Positions 17,351-25,618 of a stretch of DNA of 53,151 nt are shown in pieces. The stretch's first letter is position 1, and the number at the start of each line of letters is the position of its first letter. Position numbers and translations under genes: made by a program. The notes under the pieces were generated by a model. It did no database searches. It saw only the letters and a program-made list of their open reading frames with translations, and was not told where the DNA came from. Source of the stretch: Fluviibacter sp041311015 (GTDB lineage Bacteria > Pseudomonadota > Gammaproteobacteria > Burkholderiales > Rhodocyclaceae); NCBI GenBank assembly GCA_041311015.1, contig JBFYKG010000002.1, positions 1 through 53,151 on the forward strand. The letters are read 5' to 3'.

Positions 17351-18450
17351 GCCGCTCGATCAACTGGCGAGGTTACTTGCAACCGTGGCTGGAGCACGTT
17401 GATGTGCCCCTACTCAAAGTCACCGGGCTGCTGATGTTGGTGGGGTTGCTGACGGTCTTTTCAGCCACCTGGTCGGGTCAGGAGCGGATGCCCTCGCAGC
17501 TGATGAACATGGCCGCAGCGCTGACGCTGATGTTTGTTGTTGCCAGAATCCCACCGCAACGGCTGATGCAACTGGCCTGGCCGATGTATCTTTTCGGACT
17601 TGTGTTACTGATTCTCGTCATGATCTTTGGCATCAAGGTGAATGGCGCCAAGCGCTGGTTGTCGCTGGGGTTTACCCGGATACAACCATCGGAGATCATG
17701 AAGATTGCCATGCCGCTGGTAATGGCCTGGTACTTTCATCACTTTGAAAACCGGCGTTGGTTCACCAAGTATCTGGGGGCTCTGCTGATTCTGCTGGTGC
17801 CGTCCGCTTTGATTGCCAAGCAACCTGATTTGGGTACGGCCATCCTGGTTTTCTCGGCCGGTTTTTACGTGATTTTTCTGGCCGGTCTCTCGTGGTGGGT
17901 GATCGGTGGCCTGACGGCCGTTGCAATGGCCGTCGCACCCTTTGCCTGGCATTTCCTACATGACTACCAGCAGAAACGGATTCTGACCCTGATTGATCCG
18001 ACCAGTGACCCTCTGGGGTCCGGGTACCACATTATCCAATCCACGATTGCGATTGGATCGGGCGGCATTATCGGCAAAGGGTTCATGACGGGGACGCAGG
18101 GTCAACTCGAGTTCATCCCCGAAAAACACACCGACTTCATATTTGCCGTGTTTGCAGAAGAGTGGGGGCTGATTGGCAATATACTGCTGGTTGTCCTATA
18201 TGGCTTTCTGATCGAGCGCGGGTTGCGAATCGCATTGCGCGCCAGTACGACGTTTAATCGCTTGCTGGCGGGCGCGATTACGATGGGGTTTTTTACCTAT
18301 GCGTTCGTTAACATGGGGATGGTTTCCGGAATCCTTCCGGTCGTGGGTGTGCCGCTCCCGTTTATCAGCTATGGCGGCACAGCGCTGGTGACGCTGTGCA
18401 CGGGGCTCGGTATGCTAATGAGTATCGAAACACACCGGACAAATCGCTGA
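17347..18450 (+). CDS. rodA: RodA, SEDS peptidoglycan glycosyltransferase
   Basis: SEDS-family polymerase (367 residues, about ten membrane helices) that polymerises lipid II into glycan strands with PBP2. SEDS signatures seen: GINGAKRW-like segment (here VNGAKRWLSLG), QPSEIMKIAMP, KQPDLGTAILV, and the EKHTDFIFAVFAEEWGLIG loop that carries the catalytic Asp. Near the C-terminus VGVPLPFISYGGTAL is also diagnostic. It starts in the mrdA stop and ends sharing one base with rlpA (TGATG), so mrdA-rodA-rlpA are tightly coupled. Confidence 0.97.
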   Translation: MSRSINWRGYLQPWLEHVDVPLLKVTGLLMLVGLLTVFSATWSGQERMPSQLMNMAAALTLMFVVARIPPQRLMQLAWPMYLFGLVLLILVMIFGIKVNGAKRWLSLGFTRIQPSEIMKIAMPLVMAWYFHHFENRRWFTKYLGALLILLVPSALIAKQPDLGTAILVFSAGFYVIFLAGLSWWVIGGLTAVAMAVAPFAWHFLHDYQQKRILTLIDPTSDPLGSGYHIIQSTIAIGSGGIIGKGFMTGTQGQLEFIPEKHTDFIFAVFAEEWGLIGNILLVVLYGFLIERGLRIALRASTTFNRLLAGAITMGFFTYAFVNMGMVSGILPVVGVPLPFISYGGTALVTLCTGLGMLMSIETHRTNR

Positions 18451-19388
18451 TGAAGAAACCGTTAGCCTGCTGGATACCGATGGCGACGCTGCTGGGCGCC
18501 GTCCTGCTAGCGGGCTGCACAAGCACCGGCAGTCGCAAGCCGGTTGCCAGCGCCCCAACCAGTGGTGGCTACGTCATGAAGCCCTATGCCCGTAAGGGCG
18601 GTGGTTTCTACAAGGACGATGGGCTACCGGCGCAGATCCCGGAAAATATCGAGCAGATTCCGAACGCGACACCCCGCCTAGAGCCTTTGCGTAATGCGGC
18701 TAACCGTCCCTATACGGTGCTGGGGATGAGTTTCACGCCCATGACCAGCCTGCAGCCGTTTAGCCAGCAAGGCATCGGCAGCTGGTATGGCACCAAGTTC
18801 AACGGACTCAAGACCTCGAATGGTGATACGTACGACATGTTTGCCATGACAGCAGCACATCCGACGCTGCCGTTGCCTTGTTATGTACGAGTTACCAACA
18901 CGCAAAATAACCGGAGCGTGATCGTGCGGGTTAATGATCGTGGACCATTTCATAATGGCCGCATCATTGATCTCTCTTTTACGGCCGCCTACAAGCTCGG
19001 GTACGTGGATCAGGGGAGCAGCCCGGTCCGTGTCGAGCTGATTATTCCGGATGCCAGTGGTGTGACCTACGACGATGCGCGTAAAGATGCCCTGGCGGCC
19101 AATGAGGCCAGGATCGATGACAAGACGCGTTACGGCGAGGAGCTGGCAAAGCCTGGCACGTATGTACAAATGGGTGCCTTTCAGAACGGCTTTAACGCTC
19201 AGGTCCTGCGTAATCACCTGCTGCGTGAACTGGACTGGATGACGCCCGAGCAGGTGCATGTCTATGCCGAGCTACCTTGGCACCGTGTCCAGGTCGGTCC
19301 ATTTGCCAACCGTGCGCAAGCAGAAGCGGTTCAAAACAAGATCCGCGACGCACTGGGCGGTCAGCCGCACATCGCTGTTCGGCCTTAA
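18450..19388 (+). CDS. rlpA: RlpA, septal-ring lytic transglycosylase lipoprotein with SPOR domain
   Basis: Outer-membrane lipoprotein (312 residues). A lipoprotein signal ends at LLAGC with the lipidated Cys at 23. The double-psi beta-barrel lytic transglycosylase domain (about 105-195) has GIGSWYGTKFNGLKTSNG and the catalytic Asp in VNDRGPFHNGRIIDLS. The last 75 residues form a SPOR domain that binds denuded glycan. The frame is open into rodA, but ATG 18450 gives a clean signal peptide and overlaps the rodA stop by one base. A D,D-carboxypeptidase gene (dacA/dacC) often follows rlpA in proteobacteria, but here ybeD follows directly. Confidence 0.94.
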   Translation: MKKPLACWIPMATLLGAVLLAGCTSTGSRKPVASAPTSGGYVMKPYARKGGGFYKDDGLPAQIPENIEQIPNATPRLEPLRNAANRPYTVLGMSFTPMTSLQPFSQQGIGSWYGTKFNGLKTSNGDTYDMFAMTAAHPTLPLPCYVRVTNTQNNRSVIVRVNDRGPFHNGRIIDLSFTAAYKLGYVDQGSSPVRVELIIPDASGVTYDDARKDALAANEARIDDKTRYGEELAKPGTYVQMGAFQNGFNAQVLRNHLLRELDWMTPEQVHVYAELPWHRVQVGPFANRAQAEAVQNKIRDALGGQPHIAVRP

Positions 19389-19426
19389 CCCTTGCGGCTT
19401 TGCCATCATTTAACCTAGGGGCACTT

Positions 19427-19726
19427 ATGACAAATCCGGAGCTTTCCAAGGAGCCAGTTGGTAGCGGCGCCGAAACGCTGCTTGAATTTCCCTGTGACTT
19501 TCCCCTCAAGATCATGGGGTTGGCACAGGATAATCTGGCGCAGGAGGTGCTTGGCGTGATCCATAAATTCGCACCGGATTACGATGGGAAGAATATGGAG
19601 ATGCGGGCGTCCAGTGCTGGCAAATATGTCAGCCTGACCTGCACGATTCATGCGCAATCGAAATCCCAGCTGGATGATCTTTATCGCGCATTAACAAGCC
19701 ACCCGCTGGTCAAGGTCGTGCTGTAA
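19427..19726 (+). CDS. ybeD: YbeD/DUF493 family protein
   Basis: Small cytosolic ferredoxin-like-fold protein (99 residues) of the YbeD/DUF493 family, usually encoded beside lipB and proposed to have a regulatory role in lipoate metabolism. The core FPCDFPLKIMGLAQDNLAQEV and the C-terminal SQLDDLYRALTSHPLVKVVL are typical. The frame is open upstream through the end of rlpA, but ATG 19427, with GGGGC about eight bases before it, fits the family. It ends three bases before lipB. Function is not settled, so only the family call is firm. Confidence 0.9.
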   Translation: MTNPELSKEPVGSGAETLLEFPCDFPLKIMGLAQDNLAQEVLGVIHKFAPDYDGKNMEMRASSAGKYVSLTCTIHAQSKSQLDDLYRALTSHPLVKVVL

Positions 19727-19729
19727 CAC

Positions 19730-20362
19730 ATGCAGGCATTGCACATCCGTCATCTTGGCCGGGCGCCCTATGAGCCGACCTGGCACGCTATGCGTGACCA
19801 GACGCTGGCACGTGCGGGTGTGGCGGGCGCTGATACGGTTGATGAACTCTGGCTGGTCGAGCATCCGCCGGTGTTCACCCTGGGCCAGGCCGGTAAGCCA
19901 GAACACTTGCTTCATGATATCGGCGTACCGGTTATCCCCATCGATCGGGGTGGCCAGATTACCTATCATGGACCAGGGCAGGTAGTGGTTTACCTGCTGC
20001 TCGATCTGCAGCGTCGTCACCTGAAGGTACGTGAGCTGGTCAGCCGTATCGAGCAGGCGGTGATTGATCTGTTGGCTCAGTACCAGATTGTTGCCAGCAG
20101 ACGTGATGGTGCGCCCGGTGTCTATGTCGGCGCGGCAAAAGTCGCAGCGCTTGGGTTGCGGGTGCGAAATGGCTGCTGCTATCACGGTGTCAGCCTTAAC
20201 GTGGACATGGATCTGTCGCCGTTCCAGGCCATTAATCCCTGCGGGTATGAGGGTCTGGCGGTCACCCAACTTCGCGACTTGGGTGTTAACCTAACGGTCT
20301 CAGAGGCGGGCGAAGCCCTGCTCAGGCAATTACAGAACCAATTGGAGACTTCCCATGGCTGA
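19730..20362 (+). CDS. lipB: Octanoyltransferase LipB
   Basis: Transfers octanoyl from acyl carrier protein to the lipoyl domains of 2-oxoacid dehydrogenases and GcvH (210 residues). The family motif RGGQITYHGPGQ is at residues 73-84, the catalytic Lys137 in AAKVAALGLR and the acyl-accepting Cys171 in INPCGYEG. ATG 19730 lies three bases after ybeD. Its 3' end overlaps lipA by eight bases. With lipA this makes the full endogenous lipoate pathway. Confidence 0.97.
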   Translation: MQALHIRHLGRAPYEPTWHAMRDQTLARAGVAGADTVDELWLVEHPPVFTLGQAGKPEHLLHDIGVPVIPIDRGGQITYHGPGQVVVYLLLDLQRRHLKVRELVSRIEQAVIDLLAQYQIVASRRDGAPGVYVGAAKVAALGLRVRNGCCYHGVSLNVDMDLSPFQAINPCGYEGLAVTQLRDLGVNLTVSEAGEALLRQLQNQLETSHG

Positions 20363-21296
20363 AGCCGGGGTAAAACAGAAGGGCGAACTCAAGACGGCCC
20401 GGATACCGATCAAGATCGTGCCGCAGGAGGCGCTGCGTAAACCGGACTGGATTCGCGTCAAGGCGGGCAATGATGCCGGCCGATTTGGCGAAATCAAGAA
20501 GATGTTGCGCGAGCAGAAGCTGCATACCGTTTGTGAGGAAGCAGCCTGTCCGAATATCGGTGAATGTTTTGGCCGAGGTACAGCGACGTTCATGATTCTG
20601 GGCGATATCTGCACACGCCGTTGCCCCTTCTGTGACGTCGGGCATGGCAAACCGCTGCCACCCGATGTCGATGAGCCGCGTCATTTGGCGGAGTCGGTCG
20701 CCAACCTGAAATTACGCTATGTGGTGATTACCAGCGTTGACCGTGATGATCTGCGGGACGGCGGTGCTCAGCATTTTGTTGATGTGATTCGCGCAGTGCG
20801 TGACGCCTCGCCGACAACCACGATTGAAGTGCTCGTTCCAGATTTCCGTGGCCGCATGGATGTTGCGCTTGATATTTTTGGCCAGGCCCTGCCTGATGTC
20901 ATGAATCACAATCTGGAGACCGTGCCGCGCCTCTATAAGCAGGCGCGCCCGGGGGCGGATTATGCGCATTCCTTAAATTTCCTGAAGGCATTCAAGGCGC
21001 GCTACCCGGATGTGCCGACCAAGTCAGGGCTGATGGTCGGGCTGGGTGAGACCGACGAGGAAATCATCGAAGAGCTGAAGGATATGCGCGCGCATGATAT
21101 CGATCTGTTAACGATCGGTCAGTATCTGGCGCCATCGAACCACCATCTGCCGGTGCAACGTTATGTACATCCGGATACCTTCAAGCGCTTCGAGACTGAG
21201 GCCTTGGCCATGGGTTTTGATGGTGCAGCTTGCGGGCCAATGGTGCGTTCAAGCTACTGGGCCGATCAACAGGCGCACACGGCCGGCGTTGTTTAA
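20355..21296 (+). CDS. lipA: Lipoyl synthase LipA
   Basis: Radical-SAM enzyme (313 residues) that inserts two sulfurs into protein-bound octanoyl groups. Both clusters are present: auxiliary 4Fe-4S ligands C60, C65, C71 (CEEAACPNIGEC) and radical-SAM ligands C86, C90, C93 (CTRRCPFC). The C-terminal RSSYWAD supplies the Ser ligand of the auxiliary cluster. It overlaps the end of lipB by eight bases. It converges with purT over 27 bases without a clear terminator hairpin; only a 10-base palindrome GCGCCGGCGC (21301-21310) lies between them. Confidence 0.98.
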   Translation: MAEAGVKQKGELKTARIPIKIVPQEALRKPDWIRVKAGNDAGRFGEIKKMLREQKLHTVCEEAACPNIGECFGRGTATFMILGDICTRRCPFCDVGHGKPLPPDVDEPRHLAESVANLKLRYVVITSVDRDDLRDGGAQHFVDVIRAVRDASPTTTIEVLVPDFRGRMDVALDIFGQALPDVMNHNLETVPRLYKQARPGADYAHSLNFLKAFKARYPDVPTKSGLMVGLGETDEEIIEELKDMRAHDIDLLTIGQYLAPSNHHLPVQRYVHPDTFKRFETEALAMGFDGAACGPMVRSSYWADQQAHTAGVV

Positions 21297-21323
21297 AAAG
21301 GCGCCGGCGCGGCGAGAGGCGGT

Positions 21324-22541
21324 TTATATTGCCCCGCTTTGCTTGGTGCTAACCGGCTTGACGCGGCTGGCACATGCCTTGGCGCGTGCACGCGCTTCGT
21401 CGGTGTCTTTGCCGTTGGCAAGCGCAACGCCCATCCTGCGCTGGAGAAAGCTCTCGGGTTTGCCAAAGAGACGAAGATCACTCTCCGGTATCTGTAGTGC
21501 GTAGGCAACGCCGTCAAACGCAATGCCTGTTTCTTCAAGGCCGCCATAGATGACGGCGGATGCGCCAGGCTGTCGGCAACGCGTATCAACGGGGAGGCCA
21601 AGGATGGCACGTGCATGCAATTCAAACTCGGACTGACGTTGTGTGCACAACGTGACGAGTCCCGTGTCGTGTGGGCGGGGGCTAACTTCGGAGAACCAGA
21701 CCTCATCCCCCTTGATGAAAAGCTCAACGCCAAATATGCCGCGCCCGCCGAGGTTGTCGGTCACCGTTCTGGCGATATCACGTGAGCGCTCAATGGCCTT
21801 GGCTGACATGGCCATCGGTTGCCATGATTCAACATAATCACCTTTTACCTGAACATGACCGATCGGGTCGCAATAGTGGGTCTCGATTTGTCCGTCAGCG
21901 CCCAAGGCGCGAACCGTCAGCTGCGTGATTTCGTAGTCGAAATCAATCATGCCCTCAACGATCACGCGCCCCTGATTGACCCGGCTTCCTGAAGCCGCGT
22001 AGTCCCAGGCAGCTTGCACCTCGTCCGGTGTGCGAACCATTGACTGGCCTTTGCCGGAAGAGGACATGACAGGCTTGATAAAACACGGGTAGCCGATGTC
22101 GTCGATGGCGGTTCGCATTTCTTCAAGGGAATCAGCAAAACGGTAAGGGGAAGTGGGCAGTCGGAGGGTCTCTGCGGCGAGCCGGCGAATGCCCTCGCGA
22201 TTCATGGTGAGCCGTGTGGCTCGGGCTGTCGGGATAACTTCTGCGAGATTGTCACGTTCGATCTCGACGAGCATCTCGGTGGCAATCGCTTCGATCTCGG
22301 GAACGACCAGATGTGGCTTCTCACGAACTACGAGTTCTTTTAGCGCTGCACCATCGGTCATGTTGATCACATAGGACCGATGTGCGACCTGCATGCCTGG
22401 CGCATCTGCATAGCGATCCACCCCGATGACTTCAACGCCTAGGCGTTGCAATGCGATGATGACCTCTTTGCCGAGCTCACCACAACCCAGCATCATTACG
22501 CGCAAGGCAGTTGTTGATTTTGGGGTGCCGAAACGAAACAT
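21324..22541 (-). CDS. purT: Formate-dependent phosphoribosylglycinamide formyltransferase PurT
   Basis: ATP-grasp enzyme (405 residues) for purine synthesis: GAR + formate + ATP gives FGAR. The N-terminal Rossmann-like MLGCGELGKEVIIALQRLGVEVIGVDRY and VPEIEAIATE are diagnostic of PurT. The ATP-grasp core shows FIKPVMSSSGKGQS, the acidic VEGMIDFDYEIT strand, and GVELFIKGDEVWFSEVSPRPHDTG. It lies 19 bases after pncC and is probably the last gene of the rib-nusB-thiL-pgpA-pncC-purT block. The window does not show purN, so redundancy cannot be judged. Confidence 0.96.
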   Translation of the reverse strand: MFRFGTPKSTTALRVMMLGCGELGKEVIIALQRLGVEVIGVDRYADAPGMQVAHRSYVINMTDGAALKELVVREKPHLVVPEIEAIATEMLVEIERDNLAEVIPTARATRLTMNREGIRRLAAETLRLPTSPYRFADSLEEMRTAIDDIGYPCFIKPVMSSSGKGQSMVRTPDEVQAAWDYAASGSRVNQGRVIVEGMIDFDYEITQLTVRALGADGQIETHYCDPIGHVQVKGDYVESWQPMAMSAKAIERSRDIARTVTDNLGGRGIFGVELFIKGDEVWFSEVSPRPHDTGLVTLCTQRQSEFELHARAILGLPVDTRCRQPGASAVIYGGLEETGIAFDGVAYALQIPESDLRLFGKPESFLQRRMGVALANGKDTDEARARAKACASRVKPVSTKQSGAI

Positions 22542-22560
22542 GATCCAGATCCTTGAATAC

Positions 22561-23064
22561 TCAGTTGTTATCTTCTAAGAGAATGGCAATAAGCCCTGCA
22601 AGCGCCTGAGCGACCGATTGTTCGCGCACACGTTGACGATCACCACTGAAATGCCAGGTGCCCGTTGAAACCTTGTCGGGTGATGCCCAACCGAAACAGA
22701 CGGTCCCGACAGGTTTGTCAGGCGTTCCCCCATCAGGGCCGGCGATACCAGTGACGGAAATCGCAAAATCAGCGCCTGAACGGGTTCGCGCACCGCTTGC
22801 CATCGCAGCAGCCACCGATTCGCTGACCGCACCATGGGTAAGGATGTTGTGTGCATCTACGCCCAGATCTTCCGTTTTGGCATCGTTCGAGTAGGTAACC
22901 CAGCCACGATCAAACCAGACGGAGCTACCGGATACGGCTGTCAGCGCGGCAGAAATCAACCCACCCGTGCAGGACTCGGCAGTTGCAAGCCGTTGGCCGC
23001 GGCGCGTCAGCAAGGTTGCCAGCGTGCGTGCACGAACGTGGATATCATCCGGGGCGTTGGTCAT
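22561..23064 (-). CDS. pncC: Nicotinamide-nucleotide amidase PncC (CinA C-terminal domain)
   Basis: Stand-alone CinA C-terminal domain (167 residues), which deamidates NMN to NaMN in the NAD salvage cycle. Typical segments: LATAESCTGGLISAALTAVSGSS with the catalytic Ser/Thr cluster, WVTYSNDAKTEDLGV, GAVSESVAAAMASGA and SVTGIAGPDGGTPDKPVGTV. No N-terminal CinA (COG1058) domain is present. ATG 23064 overlaps the pgpA stop by four bases, so the two are co-translated. The ygaD/pncC-type short form beside pgpA is common in proteobacteria. Confidence 0.94.
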   Translation of the reverse strand: MTNAPDDIHVRARTLATLLTRRGQRLATAESCTGGLISAALTAVSGSSVWFDRGWVTYSNDAKTEDLGVDAHNILTHGAVSESVAAAMASGARTRSGADFAISVTGIAGPDGGTPDKPVGTVCFGWASPDKVSTGTWHFSGDRQRVREQSVAQALAGLIAILLEDNN

Positions 23065-23606
23065 GTACCGTGGGCCTGAAGGTAGGTGAGCACGAGCAGA
23101 ATGGTGAGCGATCCGATGGTATACAGGGCCGCGACGACATCATCCATCATGACGCCATATCCGTTCTTAACATGTCGATCATAATAACGTGCAGGCCAGG
23201 GCTTGGTAATGTCAAAGACCCGGAACAGTGCAAACGCAATGCCTTGCCAGACCAGATTGTCGCCGACCGTCATCCCAAGCAGCCATAAGATTCCCCAGAA
23301 GGGGACGATTTCATCCCAGACGATGCTGCCATGATCAATTTCGCCGAGGGCGGCTCCCGTTTTCTCAATGGCAACAATCCCCAGTACAAAGCTCAGGAGA
23401 ATGAGCAACAGCACGGCGGCCGGTTGCACAAACATATCGAGGGCGCGAAAACTGGCCCATCCGAACAATGTGCCGATGGTCCCCGGTGCCCAGGGTGACA
23501 AGCCGCTCCCAAAGCCAAGTGCCAGCGTATGTAAGGGATGTTTGAGCATAAAAGCTACTGTGGGCTGGCTGACGATCATGGGTTCGAGTTTGTTATCCTG
23601 GGCCAT
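23061..23606 (-). CDS. pgpA: Phosphatidylglycerophosphatase A
   Basis: Inner-membrane phosphatase (181 residues, about four hydrophobic segments) that dephosphorylates phosphatidylglycerophosphate to phosphatidylglycerol. Seen: GFGSGLSPWAPGTIGTLFG near the N-terminus, the acidic metal-binding DHGSIVWDEIVPFW, and DITKPWPARYYDRHVKNGYGVMMDDVVAALY near the C-terminus. These are hallmark PgpA segments. It lies 16 bases after thiL and overlaps pncC by four bases, as in the classic nusB-thiL-pgpA order. Confidence 0.95.
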   Translation of the reverse strand: MAQDNKLEPMIVSQPTVAFMLKHPLHTLALGFGSGLSPWAPGTIGTLFGWASFRALDMFVQPAAVLLLILLSFVLGIVAIEKTGAALGEIDHGSIVWDEIVPFWGILWLLGMTVGDNLVWQGIAFALFRVFDITKPWPARYYDRHVKNGYGVMMDDVVAALYTIGSLTILLVLTYLQAHGT

Positions 23607-23622
23607 AACGCGAGATCGCTAT

Positions 23623-24627
23623 TCAGGCAAAATGATCAAATCCCTTGCTCAGCAGGGCAAGGTCTAGGAATTTCTGTGCGGCATCAAGAACCTGAACCCC
23701 GCACGAGTCTATTGTGCCTTCGCCCAATGGCTTTTGCATGTAACCAATCCGCGTAAGCGGTAGAGAGAGGGTGTGACTCAGGGCCTGGATGCTTGGTCGC
23801 GCAGCGGGCGGTGCCGTGAAGAGGAGCTCATAGTCATCGCCGCCGCCAAATAGACAGGCACGCCACAAGGCATGGTCGATACCTTCGGGGGCGGCCGGTA
23901 ACATTTCAGCGCGCAAGGTCGCGACCAATCCGGAGGCACGGGCAATGTGGCCCAGGTCTTGCAGCAAGCCATCCGAGACATCAATAGCGCTGTGTGCAAG
24001 CTCATGTAAAGCAAGCCCCAATTCGATGCGGGGCAACGGATGATGCAAGGCTCGTTCGGCCAGTGTGCCAACGTTCTCTGGTAAATCAAGGTGATCTAGC
24101 TTGGCACGTAACCCTAATGCGGCATAGCCTGGCGCACCGGAAACCCAGACATCATCGCCCGACTCTGCACGGTCCCGCCGTAGCGCGCACCCCGGCAATA
24201 CTTCCCCCAGTGCCGTCACGCTGAAAACCCGTGGACCACGTGTCGTGTCGCCCCCGATCAATCCAACGCCATACTGCCTTGCACATGCCATAAAACCGGA
24301 AAAGAAGCTGTCGATCCAAGTTGTATCCGATGCATCCTCCGGCGGGATGGCTGCCGCCAGCGTCACATAACGGGGTGCGGCGCCCATGGCAGCGAGGTCC
24401 GATAGATTGACCGCCAGCGTTTTCCAGCCAAGATCATAGGGGTGATCTTGATCGAGAAAATGAACGCCAGAAACCAGCATGTCTGTCGTAATGGCCCAGG
24501 CCATGTCCGGGCTGGATGCCTTGATAAGGGCGCAGTCATCTCCCGGTCCGAGGACCGGCGGGTGTGTCAGCCGATCAGCGCGGACCTGGCCGAGCAGGTG
24601 TTCGATCAGTTCGAACTCGCCGGCCAT
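23623..24627 (-). CDS. thiL: Thiamine-monophosphate kinase
   Basis: Phosphorylates thiamine monophosphate to the active cofactor thiamine diphosphate (334 residues). Motifs: GPGDDCALI near residue 30, AITTDMLVSGVHF, LAVNLSDLAAMGAAPRY, GLIGGDTTRGP and the C-terminal SAIDVSDGLLQDLGHI and GGGDDYELLFT, all hallmarks of the PurM/ThiL fold. A TTG at 24630 precedes the ATG at 24627; the ATG is chosen. It follows nusB by four bases. The nusB-thiL-pgpA order is conserved across proteobacteria. Confidence 0.96.
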   Translation of the reverse strand: MAGEFELIEHLLGQVRADRLTHPPVLGPGDDCALIKASSPDMAWAITTDMLVSGVHFLDQDHPYDLGWKTLAVNLSDLAAMGAAPRYVTLAAAIPPEDASDTTWIDSFFSGFMACARQYGVGLIGGDTTRGPRVFSVTALGEVLPGCALRRDRAESGDDVWVSGAPGYAALGLRAKLDHLDLPENVGTLAERALHHPLPRIELGLALHELAHSAIDVSDGLLQDLGHIARASGLVATLRAEMLPAAPEGIDHALWRACLFGGGDDYELLFTAPPAARPSIQALSHTLSLPLTRIGYMQKPLGEGTIDSCGVQVLDAAQKFLDLALLSKGFDHFA

Positions 24628-24631
24628 CAAC

Positions 24632-25108
24632 TTATCGGACCGGCCGACTGCTTTCCAGCGGCCGCGCTAGCGGCCCCAAGCGGTCAAGTACCCCGTTGAC
24701 AAACTTGTGACCATCGGTGCCGCCAAAAGTTTTGGCAAGCTCGATGGACTCGTTGAGAACAACGCGTAACGGCGTCTCAGGGCTGGCACTCATTTCGTAC
24801 GCCCCGAGCAGAAGAATGCAACCCTCGATGGGCGATAACTCTGTAAACGGGCGGTCGAGCAGCGGTGCGAGTTTTTCGCGCAGTCCTTCGTGGTTTGCGA
24901 TCGCACCACGCAGCAGCACAATCGCAAACTGCTGTTCGGCATCACGCAGCTGATCGAAGCCCTCGATCTCATGCAGCGCCGCTTCGCAGGCAGCAAGATC
25001 CTGCCCGCCAATCTGCCAGCCATAGAGGGCCTGCAAAGCGGCCTCTCGCGCACGACGTCGTGCGGGTTTGGGGCCGTTAGCGGGGCGCCGGTGCTGATGT
25101 TGATTCAT
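24632..25108 (-). CDS. nusB: Transcription antitermination factor NusB
   Basis: RNA-binding factor (158 residues) that acts with NusE/S10 at boxA for rRNA antitermination. The all-helical fold is recognisable from RRRAREAALQALYGWQIGG, LDRPFTELSPIEGCILLLGAYEM and VVLNESIELAKTFGGTDGHKFVNGVLDRL. The N-terminal 15 residues are basic and Gln/Asn/His-rich, longer than the E. coli protein's. ATG 25108 overlaps the ribH stop by four bases, so NusB is co-translated with lumazine synthase. Confidence 0.96.
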   Translation of the reverse strand: MNQHQHRRPANGPKPARRRAREAALQALYGWQIGGQDLAACEAALHEIEGFDQLRDAEQQFAIVLLRGAIANHEGLREKLAPLLDRPFTELSPIEGCILLLGAYEMSASPETPLRVVLNESIELAKTFGGTDGHKFVNGVLDRLGPLARPLESSRPVR

Positions 25109-25608
25109 GACGAAAACCCTTCAGGTTGGGGGGCGGCACCCGAGCGAATCCGGGCGTGCAGGCGCGCCATTTCAACCGCGCAGCGGGCGCAGTCGGCACC
25201 TTTGTCGTGCATACGCACTAGCGCCTGATCGTCGTCTTCTGTGGTAAGTATGCCGTTCGCAATCGGAATGCCCGTGGTGAGCTGCACATCCATTACGGCA
25301 CGACAGCTGTCATTGCTCACCACCTCGAAGTGATAGGTTTCACCGCGAATCACAGCGCCCAGTGCAATCAGGGCATCGTAGGCGGGCTCCTCTTCGTCAG
25401 CCAGGGTCTGAAGCACCAGCGGTATTTCAAGGGCGCCAGGGACGCTACAAACTGTGATGTCATCAGCAGAGACGCCGAGTTCGTGTAACGCGTTGACTGC
25501 ACCTGACAGAAGACCGTCGCAGACGTCCTGATTGAAACGTGCAACGACAATGCCAATTCGAAGGCCGGCGCCGTCCTGATTGATCGGGTATTCCAGATAG
25601 CGGGTCAT
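25105..25608 (-). CDS. ribH: 6,7-dimethyl-8-ribityllumazine synthase
   Basis: Condenses 5-amino-6-ribitylaminouracil with dihydroxybutanone phosphate to lumazine, the penultimate step of riboflavin synthesis (167 residues). The family pattern is clear: IGIVVARFNQDVCDGLLSGA, SVPGALEIPLVLQTLA, DALIALGAVIRGETYHFEVV with its catalytic His, and PIANGILTTEDDDQAL. The segment after residue 145 extends slightly beyond the core. It lies 10 bases after ribBA and overlaps nusB by four bases. Confidence 0.97.
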   Translation of the reverse strand: MTRYLEYPINQDGAGLRIGIVVARFNQDVCDGLLSGAVNALHELGVSADDITVCSVPGALEIPLVLQTLADEEEPAYDALIALGAVIRGETYHFEVVSNDSCRAVMDVQLTTGIPIANGILTTEDDDQALVRMHDKGADCARCAVEMARLHARIRSGAAPQPEGFSS

Positions 25609-25618
25609 GGCAACTTCC

